From NCBI RefSeq assembly GCF_015595035.1, contig NZ_JADNRN010000001.1:1798001-1862000 (forward strand): a stretch of DNA of 64,000 bases, written 5' to 3'. This DNA comes from Marinibium conchae. Its GTDB lineage: Bacteria; Pseudomonadota; Gammaproteobacteria; Enterobacterales; Alteromonadaceae. Positions 1 to 7,763 of this stretch are shown in pieces; position 1 is the stretch's first letter, and each line of letters begins with the position of its first letter. The notes under the pieces are model-generated. The model was not told where the DNA came from, did no database searches, and saw only the letters and a program-made list of their open reading frames with translations. The translations under genes were made by a program, and so were the position numbers.

Positions 1-25
1 TAATAGTGTCAGACGCTGAACTCAT
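1..25 (-). CDS. rimM: RimM, 5' fragment only
   Basis: Only the first eight codons of this gene lie in the window. Read on the minus strand they give M-S-S-A-S-D-T-I, behind a good ribosome binding site (GAGGT, five to six bases before the ATG). The position directly after rpsP is the usual place of rimM, the 16S rRNA processing protein that binds ribosomal protein S19, in the rpsP-rimM-trmD-rplS operon. The identification rests on that conserved order plus the start signal; the fragment is too short to identify alone. Confidence 0.7.
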
Positions 26-57
26 TTTTACCTCAAATCACTGATACAAAAGCGCTA

Positions 58-306
58 CTAAGCAGCAACTTTTGCATCTTTTACCAAGCGTGATACACGG
101 TCAGAAACACTTGCACCTACGCTAACCCAATACTCAACACGCTCTAGGTCTAAACGTAAACGTTCAGCTTGACCTTGTGCAGTTGGATTGAAGAAACCCA
201 AGTTTTCAATGAACTTACCGTTGCGTGCACGACGACTGTCTGCAACAACTACTTGATAAAATGGACGCTTTTTGGCGCCACCACGCTGTAAACGAATAGT
301 AACCAT
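58..306 (-). CDS. rpsP: 30S ribosomal protein S16
   Basis: The 82-residue product is the small-subunit ribosomal protein S16, which helps assemble the 5' domain of 16S rRNA. The N-terminus ([20 protein letters not shown]) and the following [20 protein letters not shown] block are diagnostic for the family, and the length is normal. It is followed 32 bases later by the start of rimM, so the standard ribosomal operon continues off the left edge. A strong sigma-70 promoter lies 75-100 bases upstream. In E. coli ffh is directly upstream; here a glycosidase gene separates the two. Confidence 0.98.
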   Translation of the reverse strand: MVTIRLQRGGAKKRPFYQVVVADSRRARNGKFIENLGFFNPTAQGQAERLRLDLERVEYWVSVGASVSDRVSRLVKDAKVAA

Positions 307-380
307 ATATGCCTCAAACTCGTTGTAGCGTTACCGTTAACATACCTAGATTCCCGCTACGCTGGAAAAAAGGTGCGCGA

Positions 381-408
381 ATTATACGCTGAGTAGCTTA
401 ATTTGCAA
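381..408 (-). promoter_or_regulatory. Sigma-70 promoter for rpsP-rimM
   Basis: On the minus strand a perfect TATAAT -10 box (381-386) is preceded, after 16 bases, by TTGCAA (403-408) as -35 box. Transcription would start about 70 bases upstream of the rpsP ATG. This lets the ribosomal operon be transcribed independently of ffh. The rest of the 307-622 gap is A+T-rich and probably carries the divergent promoter of the GH3 gene, but I could not pick one convincingly. Confidence 0.75.
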
Positions 409-622
409 GGGCTTTGTGGCTTAAAAGCTGCTAAAAAGAAGCTAAAAAGGGGCTTGCGTCGCATTTGCAGCTTAAAACTCATTCAAGCTTCTTTGTTTGC
501 GCTCGTTCCTAGATCAAAATTCAATAAAAATAATAATAACAATACAAAATCTATCAATGACGACGAAGTTAATTACAGCTAGTATCAGTTACTTAATGTT
601 AATTAACTGTTAAAGGTAAGCC

Positions 623-3067
623 ATGCAGCCTTATTTCCTTCCAAAGGCAAGTGCAGCACTATTGATACTTATTTGTACTTTGTCGTTTAGTTCTCAGTCC
701 CAAGAGAGGGCGTACATGGACCCAAATTTACCCCTCAGTGAACGTGTTGAAGACTTATTGCAGCGCATGACGCTAGAAGAAAAAGTAGCCCAGCTGGAAA
801 CTATATGGCAAGAAGGTAAACAGCTCAAAAACGAGGATAAGGAGTTCCTTCCCGAGAAAGCAAAAGAGATAATGCCTTTGGGTATTGGTCACTTTGCTAG
901 GCCAAGTGAAGGCATGTCGCCAATTGAAACGCTTCGTTATGCTAATGCTATTCAGAAGTGGTTAATAAATGAAACACGATTAGGTATCCCCGCAATCTTT
1001 CATGAAGAGGCTCTTCACGGCCATGCGGCTACCGAATCGACTAGCTTTCCCCAAGCTATAGCGCTCGCCAGTATGTGGGACGCAGATTTAGTATACGAGA
1101 TGTACAAAGCCTCCGCACGAGAAGTGCGAGCACGTGGCGGTAATCAAGCTCTAACACCGATTCTCGATATTGCGCGAGATCCCCGTTGGGGCCGTATCGA
1201 AGAAACAATGGGAGAAGACCCCTACCTTGTTACTGAATTAGGTGTGGCTGCTATTCGAGGTTTCCAAGGTGAGCCATCAGGGCCATACCAGCGTTTGGCG
1301 GAAGACCGAGTTTTAGCAACCTTAAAACACCTCACTGGTCACGGCCAGCCCAACAGCGGCATTAACATAGCACCGGCTCCAATGGGCGAAAGAGCCTTAC
1401 GCGAGATTTTTCTTCCCCCCTTCGAGGCTGCGATAAAAGTTGCGAATGCCAGAAGTGTGATGGCCTCGTATAATGAAATAGATGGCGTGCCAAGCCATGC
1501 AAACAAACTTCTCTTAACCGATATATTGAGAGATGAATGGGGTTTTACTGGCACTTTAGTCAGTGATTACGACGCAATACGCGACCTTAAAACAAGACAC
1601 TCAGTGGTTGAAGATATGCAGGAGGCAGCGATTGTTTCGCTTAATGCGGGTGTAGATATTGAAATGCCAGATCGCATAGCCTTTCCTTTACTAGTCGACC
1701 TGGTGAAAGCTGGCCGTGTGGAAGAATCGAAAATCGATGAGTCGGTTCGCCGGGTCTTACAGCACAAGTTTGCGCTAGGGCTGTTTGAAAGGCCCTTCAC
1801 CGACGAAGCTGGCATAGCCATTATCAATAGTAGTGAACATCAAGCGTTGGCATTAAAGACCGCTGAGAAAGCGATCGTGTTGATGAAAAACGACGGCATA
1901 TTACCGCTTGACATTAATGGCTATAACAAAGTTGCTGTTATTGGACCTCATGCAGACGAAACACTACTAGGGGGCTACAGTGGAGTACCCAAACGAACCG
2001 TGCCTATCTTGGATGGCATTCGCGCTAAATTAGAAGGTAAAGCTCAAGTTAAATTTTCTCGGGGAGCGCTCATAACACAGGACGTTAATGAGCCTTCTGA
2101 TGCTTCAATAGCGGCTAAAACCTTATCACAACAACGCTGGAATCAAGACCAAATGGCTTTAGCAACACCAGAGAGTTATGCCGGCCTAAAAGAAGAAGCT
2201 GTTGCACTGGCGAAAGAAAGCGATATATCAATTCTTGTGCTTGGTTCTAATGAGGGATCGTCGCGTGAGGCTTGGTCTGATAAGCACCTTGGCGATCGTT
2301 CATCTCTGAACTTGCTTGGCGAGCAGCAAGCTCTAGCAGAGGAAATTATTGCCTTAGGCAAACCGACTGTCATCATTCTATATAATGGTCGGCCACTAAC
2401 CCTTGGCGACAAGATTAATAATGATGCGCCGGCCATTCTTGAGGCATGGTATCTTGGTCAAGAAACAGGAACGGCTATTGCCAATGTACTCTTTGGTGAC
2501 GTTAACCCAGGCGGAAAGTTACCATTAACCTTTCCAAGGAATGTTGGGCAAGTACCCTATTATTATAATCATAAGCCCTCAGCTAAACGCGGATATGCTT
2601 TTTCCGAAGTGAGCCCACAATACGCTTTCGGACATGGTTTAAGTTATACAACTTTCGATTACAATGACCTGAAAATTGACGCTTCAAAAGCAGAAGCAAA
2701 TGGCAAAGCAGTAATATCAATGAAGCTCACTAACACGGGCAAACATGCAGGGGATGAAGTCGTACAACTTTATATCAGAGACACAAATGCCTCCACTACC
2801 CGCCCAGTGAAAGAACTCAAGGGCTTCAAACGTGTAAGCTTAGAAGCTGGAGAAAGTAAAAGAGTCATCTTCGAGTTACCCATAAACTTACTCGCTTATT
2901 ACGATATGAATATGAACTATGTTGTTGATGCTGGTGAGATTCAGTTGATGCTAGGCAGTTCGTCTAGCGACATTCGCTTAAGTGATAGCTTTCAGGTGAA
3001 AGGGGCTACCAAAGTGATCAAGCCGGAAGATAAAGCATTCTTGAGCAAGGTAATTGTTGAACAATAA
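623..3067 (+). CDS. Secreted GH3 glycoside hydrolase (beta-glucosidase/xylosidase type)
   Basis: The 814-residue product is a BglX-like family 3 glycosidase that would release terminal sugars from beta-linked oligosaccharides in the periplasm or outside. A signal peptide (about residues 1-26, hydrophobic core ALLILICTLSF) is followed by the GH3 N-terminal barrel (about 40-360), the GH3 C-terminal alpha/beta sandwich (about 415-660) and a fibronectin-III-like domain (about 700-790). Asp315 in the VSDYD motif is the expected nucleophile; KHLTGHG and RWGRIEE are typical barrel motifs. Substrate (glucoside, xyloside or laminari-oligosaccharide) cannot be fixed from sequence. The gene stands alone, divergent from rpsP and convergent with ffh, an unusual insertion into a translation/secretion block. 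No other polysaccharide genes are near it. Confidence 0.93.
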   Translation: MQPYFLPKASAALLILICTLSFSSQSQERAYMDPNLPLSERVEDLLQRMTLEEKVAQLETIWQEGKQLKNEDKEFLPEKAKEIMPLGIGHFARPSEGMSPIETLRYANAIQKWLINETRLGIPAIFHEEALHGHAATESTSFPQAIALASMWDADLVYEMYKASAREVRARGGNQALTPILDIARDPRWGRIEETMGEDPYLVTELGVAAIRGFQGEPSGPYQRLAEDRVLATLKHLTGHGQPNSGINIAPAPMGERALREIFLPPFEAAIKVANARSVMASYNEIDGVPSHANKLLLTDILRDEWGFTGTLVSDYDAIRDLKTRHSVVEDMQEAAIVSLNAGVDIEMPDRIAFPLLVDLVKAGRVEESKIDESVRRVLQHKFALGLFERPFTDEAGIAIINSSEHQALALKTAEKAIVLMKNDGILPLDINGYNKVAVIGPHADETLLGGYSGVPKRTVPILDGIRAKLEGKAQVKFSRGALITQDVNEPSDASIAAKTLSQQRWNQDQMALATPESYAGLKEEAVALAKESDISILVLGSNEGSSREAWSDKHLGDRSSLNLLGEQQALAEEIIALGKPTVIILYNGRPLTLGDKINNDAPAILEAWYLGQETGTAIANVLFGDVNPGGKLPLTFPRNVGQVPYYYNHKPSAKRGYAFSEVSPQYAFGHGLSYTTFDYNDLKIDASKAEANGKAVISMKLTNTGKHAGDEVVQLYIRDTNASTTRPVKELKGFKRVSLEAGESKRVIFELPINLLAYYDMNMNYVVDAGEIQLMLGSSSSDIRLSDSFQVKGATKVIKPEDKAFLSKVIVEQ

Positions 3068-3075
3068 AACACAGC

Positions 3076-3113
3076 AAAAAAAGCTGAGTTACCTTACTAC
3101 AAGATAACTCAGC
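3076..3113 (-). terminator. Rho-independent terminator of ffh
   Basis: A perfect 9-bp stem (3083-3091 with 3105-3113) with a 13-base loop is followed, on the minus strand, by seven T residues (3082-3076). It sits 20 bases past the ffh stop. The same hairpin may also stop GH3 transcription on the plus strand, although the T-tract there is poor. Confidence 0.8.
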
Positions 3114-3133
3114 CCGATTAATTTCTTTCTACA

Positions 3134-4522
3134 CTATTTACGTGGGCCGAAACCTCCACCCATACCACCCATTCCACCGGGAGGCATCATCCCGCCCATA
3201 CCGCGCATCATTTTCTTCATGCCGCCACCCGACATCTTCTTCATCATTTTTTGCATTTGGGTGAACTGTTTAAGCAGTTTGTTGACATCTTGAATTTGAG
3301 TACCGGAACCTGCTGCAATTCGACGCTTACGTGAACCTTTGATCACGTCGGGTCGCTCACGCTCACCTGGTGTCATAGAATTGATGATAGCTTCCATTTG
3401 AGTAAACTGTTTGTCATTAGCCTGATCTTTAATCTTGGCCGTCATATTACCCATGCCCGGCATTTTATCCATAAGAGACATCATGCCACCCATGTTGCGC
3501 ATTTGCTCAAGTTGCTCCTTGAAATCCTGAAGATCAAAGCCCTTCCCTTTCTTCACTTTTTGGGCCAGCTTCTGCGCTTTGTCCTTATCAACTTTGCGCT
3601 CTACTTCTTCAATTAAGCTAAGCACATCGCCCATACCCAAAATACGACTAGCAATTCGCTCGGGATGGAAAGGCTCTAAAGCGTCGAGCTTTTCACCCAT
3701 GCCCATAAACTTGATTGGCTTACCAGTGATATGCTTGACCGATAGCGCAGCACCACCTCTCGCATCACCGTCGGCTTTGGTAAGAATTACCCCTGTAAGT
3801 GGCAGAGCTTCGTTGAAAGCTTTAGCAGTATTCGCGGCATCCTGACCGGTCATCGCATCAACAACGAATAAAGTTTCTACTGGCGTTACCGCTGCATGCA
3901 GTTGCTTGATTTCATTCATCATTTCAGTATCAACCGCCAAACGACCTGCGGTGTCAACAATAAGGACATCAATAAATTGTAGTTTTGCCTGAGCAATCGC
4001 GCCTTCAACAATATCGATCGGCTTCTGTAAGCTAGATGACGGGAAAAATTCCACATCAACTTCTTCGGCAAGGGTTTGCAGTTGTTTTATTGCTGCCGGA
4101 CGATAAACGTCGGCACTCACAACCATCACTTTTTTCTTGTCGCGTTCTTTTAGATATTTAGAGAGCTTACCAACACTGGTGGTTTTACCTGCACCCTGCA
4201 AACCAGCCATCATAACAACGGCAGGCGGTGTGGCGGCCAAATTCAAACCTTCATTGGCAGAGCCCATGACCGCTTCTAGTTCGCTTTGTACGATTTTGAT
4301 AAGCATCTGGCCAGGATTAAGGCTTTTTGATACTTCGATTCCTACAGCACGCTCTTTTACTTTAGCGACAAAGTCTTTTACTACTGGTAAGGCAACATCA
4401 GCCTCAAGCAAGGCCATGCGTACTTCACGCAAAGTTTCCTTAACGTTGTCTTCGGTAATACGCCCTTTGCCACTGATATTTTTAAGGGTTTGGCCTAATC
4501 TGTCTGATAAATTCTGAAACAT
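3134..4522 (-). CDS. ffh: Signal recognition particle protein Ffh
   Basis: The 462-residue product is the GTPase of the signal recognition particle, which binds 4.5S RNA and signal sequences of nascent inner-membrane proteins. The helical N domain (1-85) is followed by the G domain with P-loop GLQGAGKT (107-114), DTAGR and TKADGDARGG, then a methionine-rich M domain carrying the RNA-binding SRKRRIAAGSGT stretch. The C-terminus is a Gly/Met-rich tail. Length is as expected. It has its own terminator and is divergent from ypjD, as in E. coli, but is not followed by rpsP. Confidence 0.98.
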   Translation of the reverse strand: MFQNLSDRLGQTLKNISGKGRITEDNVKETLREVRMALLEADVALPVVKDFVAKVKERAVGIEVSKSLNPGQMLIKIVQSELEAVMGSANEGLNLAATPPAVVMMAGLQGAGKTTSVGKLSKYLKERDKKKVMVVSADVYRPAAIKQLQTLAEEVDVEFFPSSSLQKPIDIVEGAIAQAKLQFIDVLIVDTAGRLAVDTEMMNEIKQLHAAVTPVETLFVVDAMTGQDAANTAKAFNEALPLTGVILTKADGDARGGAALSVKHITGKPIKFMGMGEKLDALEPFHPERIASRILGMGDVLSLIEEVERKVDKDKAQKLAQKVKKGKGFDLQDFKEQLEQMRNMGGMMSLMDKMPGMGNMTAKIKDQANDKQFTQMEAIINSMTPGERERPDVIKGSRKRRIAAGSGTQIQDVNKLLKQFTQMQKMMKKMSGGGMKKMMRGMGGMMPPGGMGGMGGGFGPRK

Positions 4523-4631
4523 AGTAATAATTTGATTTCGCTATAATTGGTCGAGAGTATACAATACTTATGTTGCGTATATCGACTCTGATTTGTTATA
4601 AACTGATTTCATCTTTTATTAAGGTAAATTA

Positions 4632-5429
4632 ATGGACTTGTCCTTAGCATTATATCTACCCACTCTTTGCCTATATATATGGGCTGGGATAGGTTTATCA
4701 AAGGCTTTTTTCTCACACAAAGAGAACACGTCGAAATTGCCGATCCTGCTTCTGGTTGCGGCAAGCATTGGCCACCTAGCATTAATTGTTAATTCAAACA
4801 CTACTAACAGTGCCGAACACCTTAGTATCACTCAGGTTGCAGCTCTTCTAGCTTGGCTAGTCACTGTCACCATGTTAATAACCAATACTTACATTAAAAA
4901 TTTAGTGTTTTTGCCGGTGGTGAGTTTGTTTTCGGCGCTATTTATCAGTTTACAAGAATTCGTACCTCAGGCATCAACTATTAGTATCAACATGAGCGCA
5001 GGTATGATCAGCCACATCGTGCTAAGTCTGTTTGCATTTGGGGTGTTAAGCATCAGCTTTTTATATGCCTTGCAACTCGCCTATATAAACTATCAGTTGA
5101 AGCACAAACAAATATCCTTGATGAATTCAGCCTTACCGCCCCTAATGTCGGTTGAGCACATCTTAATTAAGCTTATGATTTTCGGCACTATTTTATTAGC
5201 CATCGCCCTTTTTTCAGGCTTTGTTTTCATCCCAAATATGTTCGCCGATGGTTATGCACACAAAACCATACTCTCCAGCACGGCATTTTTGCTGTATATT
5301 GTGGCACTAGCTTTGCAACATGTCGCTGGGCTCAAAGCTCGCACATTAGTTACATTTAATTTGTTTGGTGTTGCTTTATTAACACTGGCTTACTTTGGTA
5401 GTCGTTTTGTGAAAGAAATACTGCTGTAA
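4632..5429 (+). CDS. ypjD: YpjD-type inner membrane protein (CcsA/cytochrome c assembly fold)
   Basis: The 265-residue protein has about eight transmembrane helices and resembles the CcmC/CcsA cytochrome c assembly family, to which E. coli YpjD belongs. Hydrophobic segments start at residue 3 and recur to the C-terminus (for example SHIVLSLFAFGVLSISFLYA). Its role is uncertain: family membership suggests haem handling, and YpjD has been linked to the adjacent CorB transporter only by neighbourhood. Start ATG is preceded by AAGGTAA. The position, divergent from ffh and upstream of corB, matches E. coli gene order. Confidence 0.88.
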   Translation: MDLSLALYLPTLCLYIWAGIGLSKAFFSHKENTSKLPILLLVAASIGHLALIVNSNTTNSAEHLSITQVAALLAWLVTVTMLITNTYIKNLVFLPVVSLFSALFISLQEFVPQASTISINMSAGMISHIVLSLFAFGVLSISFLYALQLAYINYQLKHKQISLMNSALPPLMSVEHILIKLMIFGTILLAIALFSGFVFIPNMFADGYAHKTILSSTAFLLYIVALALQHVAGLKARTLVTFNLFGVALLTLAYFGSRFVKEILL

Positions 5430-5470
5430 ACTAACTATTTAAAAATAGAATACAAAATAAGGTCACTTAG

Positions 5471-6766
5471 TTGGACGTAATTTCTACCGGTCATCTCTTT
5501 ATAGCTCTCGCTGTACTCATTCTCTTATCTGCCTACTTTTCAAGTTCCGAAACAGGCATGATGACTATTAATCGTTATAAGCTGAAACATTTGGCAAACG
5601 AAGGGGATAGCAGAGCGCTTCGAGTTCAACAATTGCTAAGTCGCCCCGACCGATTGATTGGCCTAATACTGATTGGTAACAATTTAGTCAACATTGCAGC
5701 CGCGTTAGTCGCGGGGGAAATAGCCTCTCGTTACTTCGGTGAGTTTGGCGCATTCATAGCGACCTCCTTAGGTCTCACTTTTATTATGTTAGTGTTTGCC
5801 GAAGTCACACCAAAAACGCTAGCTGCCCTTTATCCTGAAAAAATTGCCTTCCCTAGTTCAATCATTTTACTACCACTGCTGGTGCTGCTCACACCATTCG
5901 TCATGCTAGTTAATGGTTTTACTAACGGCTTTTTAGCAGTATTGCGTATCAATCCGGCGGGCGCTGATGGCGACTCGCTCAGCTCTGAAGAATTGAGAAC
6001 AGTCGTGTACGAGGCTGGCACAATGATCCCGAAAAAGCACCAAGATATGCTAGTGAGTATTCTCGATCTTGAGAAGGTTACCGCCGAAGACATTATGGTG
6101 CCGCGAAGTGATATTTATGCCATTGATATAAATGATGATTGGAAGCTCATACAAAAACAACTTACCCACTCGCAACACACCAGAGTGCTGCTTTATCGTG
6201 ATAGTATCGACGACGCTGTTGGCTTTGTGCATGTGCGAGATGCTTTGCGACTTTTGTCTAAAGACCAATTTACCAAAGCTACAATGCTGCGTGCGGTAAA
6301 AGAAATTTATTACACGCCCGACTCAACCCCGCTGCATACCCTTATGTATAAGTTCCAAGCAGAGCGCGAGCGAATTGGGCTCGTGGTAGATGAATACGGC
6401 GATATTCAAGGTTTGGTCACACTAGAAGATATTTTAGAAGAGATCATAGGTGACTTCACCACCTCAATGCTTCCCGATTACAGTAAAGAAGCGATAGAGC
6501 AACAGGATGGTAGCTATCTGGTGGATGGCAGTGCAAACGTTCGCGAATTGAACAAAGAAATGGATTGGAGCTTTCCTACCGAAGGTCCGAAAACAATGAA
6601 TGGCCTCATAATAGAGTACCTAGAGGATATACCTGAAAATAATATAAGCTTGCGCCTTGCTGGCTACCCTCTCGAAATTGTGGAAATTAGTGGTAATATG
6701 ATAAAAACCATTCGAATTATTCCCCATTACTACAAGAGTATTGAAACAGACGACAGCACTAGCTAG
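5471..6766 (+). CDS. corB: CNNM/CorC family magnesium/divalent cation transporter CorB
   Basis: The 431-residue product contains an N-terminal DUF21/CNNM membrane domain (about 1-185; SSSETGMMTINRYKL is typical), two CBS domains (about 195-330, with VPRSDIYAID and VVDEYGDIQGLVTLEDILEEI) and a C-terminal CorC_HlyC domain (about 345-425). Such proteins handle Mg2+ export or exchange and sense nucleotides through the CBS pair. The start is TTG, supported by AAGGT eight bases upstream and by the normal family N-terminus. It follows ypjD after 41 bases, probably in one transcript. Confidence 0.92.
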   Translation: MDVISTGHLFIALAVLILLSAYFSSSETGMMTINRYKLKHLANEGDSRALRVQQLLSRPDRLIGLILIGNNLVNIAAALVAGEIASRYFGEFGAFIATSLGLTFIMLVFAEVTPKTLAALYPEKIAFPSSIILLPLLVLLTPFVMLVNGFTNGFLAVLRINPAGADGDSLSSEELRTVVYEAGTMIPKKHQDMLVSILDLEKVTAEDIMVPRSDIYAIDINDDWKLIQKQLTHSQHTRVLLYRDSIDDAVGFVHVRDALRLLSKDQFTKATMLRAVKEIYYTPDSTPLHTLMYKFQAERERIGLVVDEYGDIQGLVTLEDILEEIIGDFTTSMLPDYSKEAIEQQDGSYLVDGSANVRELNKEMDWSFPTEGPKTMNGLIIEYLEDIPENNISLRLAGYPLEIVEISGNMIKTIRIIPHYYKSIETDDSTS

Positions 6767-6822
6767 GCCGCGGTAACTAGTTACGCGCTTGTCTTGTGCT
6801 ATGAAAATGTGCATACATCAGG

Positions 6823-7053
6823 CTATTTGCTATTTGCGTGTTTAATCGAAACAACATTATTTGCTTTTCCAATACGCTTTTGTCTCGCTTTTTCTTTGAA
6901 AGCTTCTACTTTGCGATTCAAGTCGTCAAGCTTTTGCATGATGTCCTGAAGCTCATCATCGTCCTCAATATCAGAATCCCGAGCATGGTTCTCGAGTGTC
7001 TTATAGAGAGTGAAAGGAAGAGACTTCTTGCTCATTTTCTGCGTTGTGCCCAT
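6823..7053 (-). CDS. Hypothetical 76-residue charged protein
   Basis: I do not recognise a family. The protein is highly charged, with an acidic stretch (DSDIEDDDELQD) followed by a probable amphipathic coiled coil (LDDLNRKVEAFKEKARQKR), so it is likely cytoplasmic and oligomeric. A shorter start at 7035 (MSKKSLPF...) is equally possible; neither has a clear ribosome binding site. It lies convergent to corB and 57 bases upstream of the sixA stop side. It is reported because the codon and residue pattern look protein-like rather than random. Confidence 0.55.
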   Translation of the reverse strand: MGTTQKMSKKSLPFTLYKTLENHARDSDIEDDDELQDIMQKLDDLNRKVEAFKEKARQKRIGKANNVVSIKHANSK

Positions 7054-7110
7054 TGTTTTGCATTAATACCTATTATGGTATCGGACACTGCGGGCTTTCC
7101 TGAATAATAT

Positions 7111-7599
7111 TTACGTTAAACTTTGATAGAAAGAGAGCTGTCTGCCGCTATGTTTGGCTTTGTCGTAGTCGATCATCAATACGTCTGCTGTATCAAAAAT
7201 GCGTGCATTAAAGCCATGACACAAGGAATCGGATAACAAACTTACCAGTGGCATGTGACTTATGATGAGTAATGATGAGATATTGTCCTGCTCAATTAAA
7301 TGACCATCAATCCAATCATGTGTAGAGCCGGCCTCTTGATTTGGCGTAAGCATTGGAGAAGATACACTACTAGTAATCTCAAGAAATTTTGACACGCTAG
7401 CTGCCGTTTCCTGTGTTCGCACATAGGGGCTTATGAGGGCCAAATCAACGCCCGACAAAGTCGTGTTTTTCAGAATACCGTTTTGCATCCACTTTGCCGC
7501 ATGTTCGGCCTGGGTTCGGCCAAAACTGGTGAGATGACGTGACATATCATCCTGCTTATATGGCTCAGCTTCTCCGTGGCGCATCACGAATATGATCAT
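7111..7599 (-). CDS. sixA: Phosphohistidine phosphatase SixA
   Basis: The 162-residue protein belongs to the histidine phosphatase superfamily. The catalytic RHG triad (residues 7-9, FVMRHGEAE) opens the protein and the second histidine is in the SHMPLV segment near residue 117. Length and the short domain match SixA, which dephosphorylates HPt domains (ArcB in E. coli) or phosphotransferase-system histidines. The hybrid kinase at the right end of this window has an HPt domain, but a functional link is only speculation. It is divergent from the M16 peptidase gene. Confidence 0.9.
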   Translation of the reverse strand: MIIFVMRHGEAEPYKQDDMSRHLTSFGRTQAEHAAKWMQNGILKNTTLSGVDLALISPYVRTQETAASVSKFLEITSSVSSPMLTPNQEAGSTHDWIDGHLIEQDNISSLLIISHMPLVSLLSDSLCHGFNARIFDTADVLMIDYDKAKHSGRQLSFYQSLT

Positions 7600-7701
7600 T
7601 TATTTCTTCTTTTGTGGTGAAGTTTTTCCGCAAAGTGACGCTAACGCTTATATGGCGAATAAACAAGTATTGTTTCTAATATTTTTAACGACCTATGTTG
7701 A

Positions 7702-7734
7702 AAAACCTTTACAACTATACAATTTAAAGGTTTT
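7702..7734. repeat. Inverted repeat upstream of the M16 peptidase gene
   Basis: Perfect 9-bp arms (AAAACCTTT at 7702-7710 and AAAGGTTTT at 7726-7734) flank a 15-base A+T-rich centre. On the plus strand the right arm ends in TTTT, so it could be a weak terminator, a leader hairpin or an operator. It lies 30 bases before the peptidase start codon in the sixA/M16 divergent region. Confidence 0.5.
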
Positions 7735-7763
7735 ATTAGTTTTATACTCTGAAAGGAACGATA

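Noticed and set aside
3398-4517. Several plus-strand open frames opposite ffh
   Set aside because: They are antisense shadows: ffh on the minus strand has full homology and motifs, and these frames have no start signals or recognisable domains.
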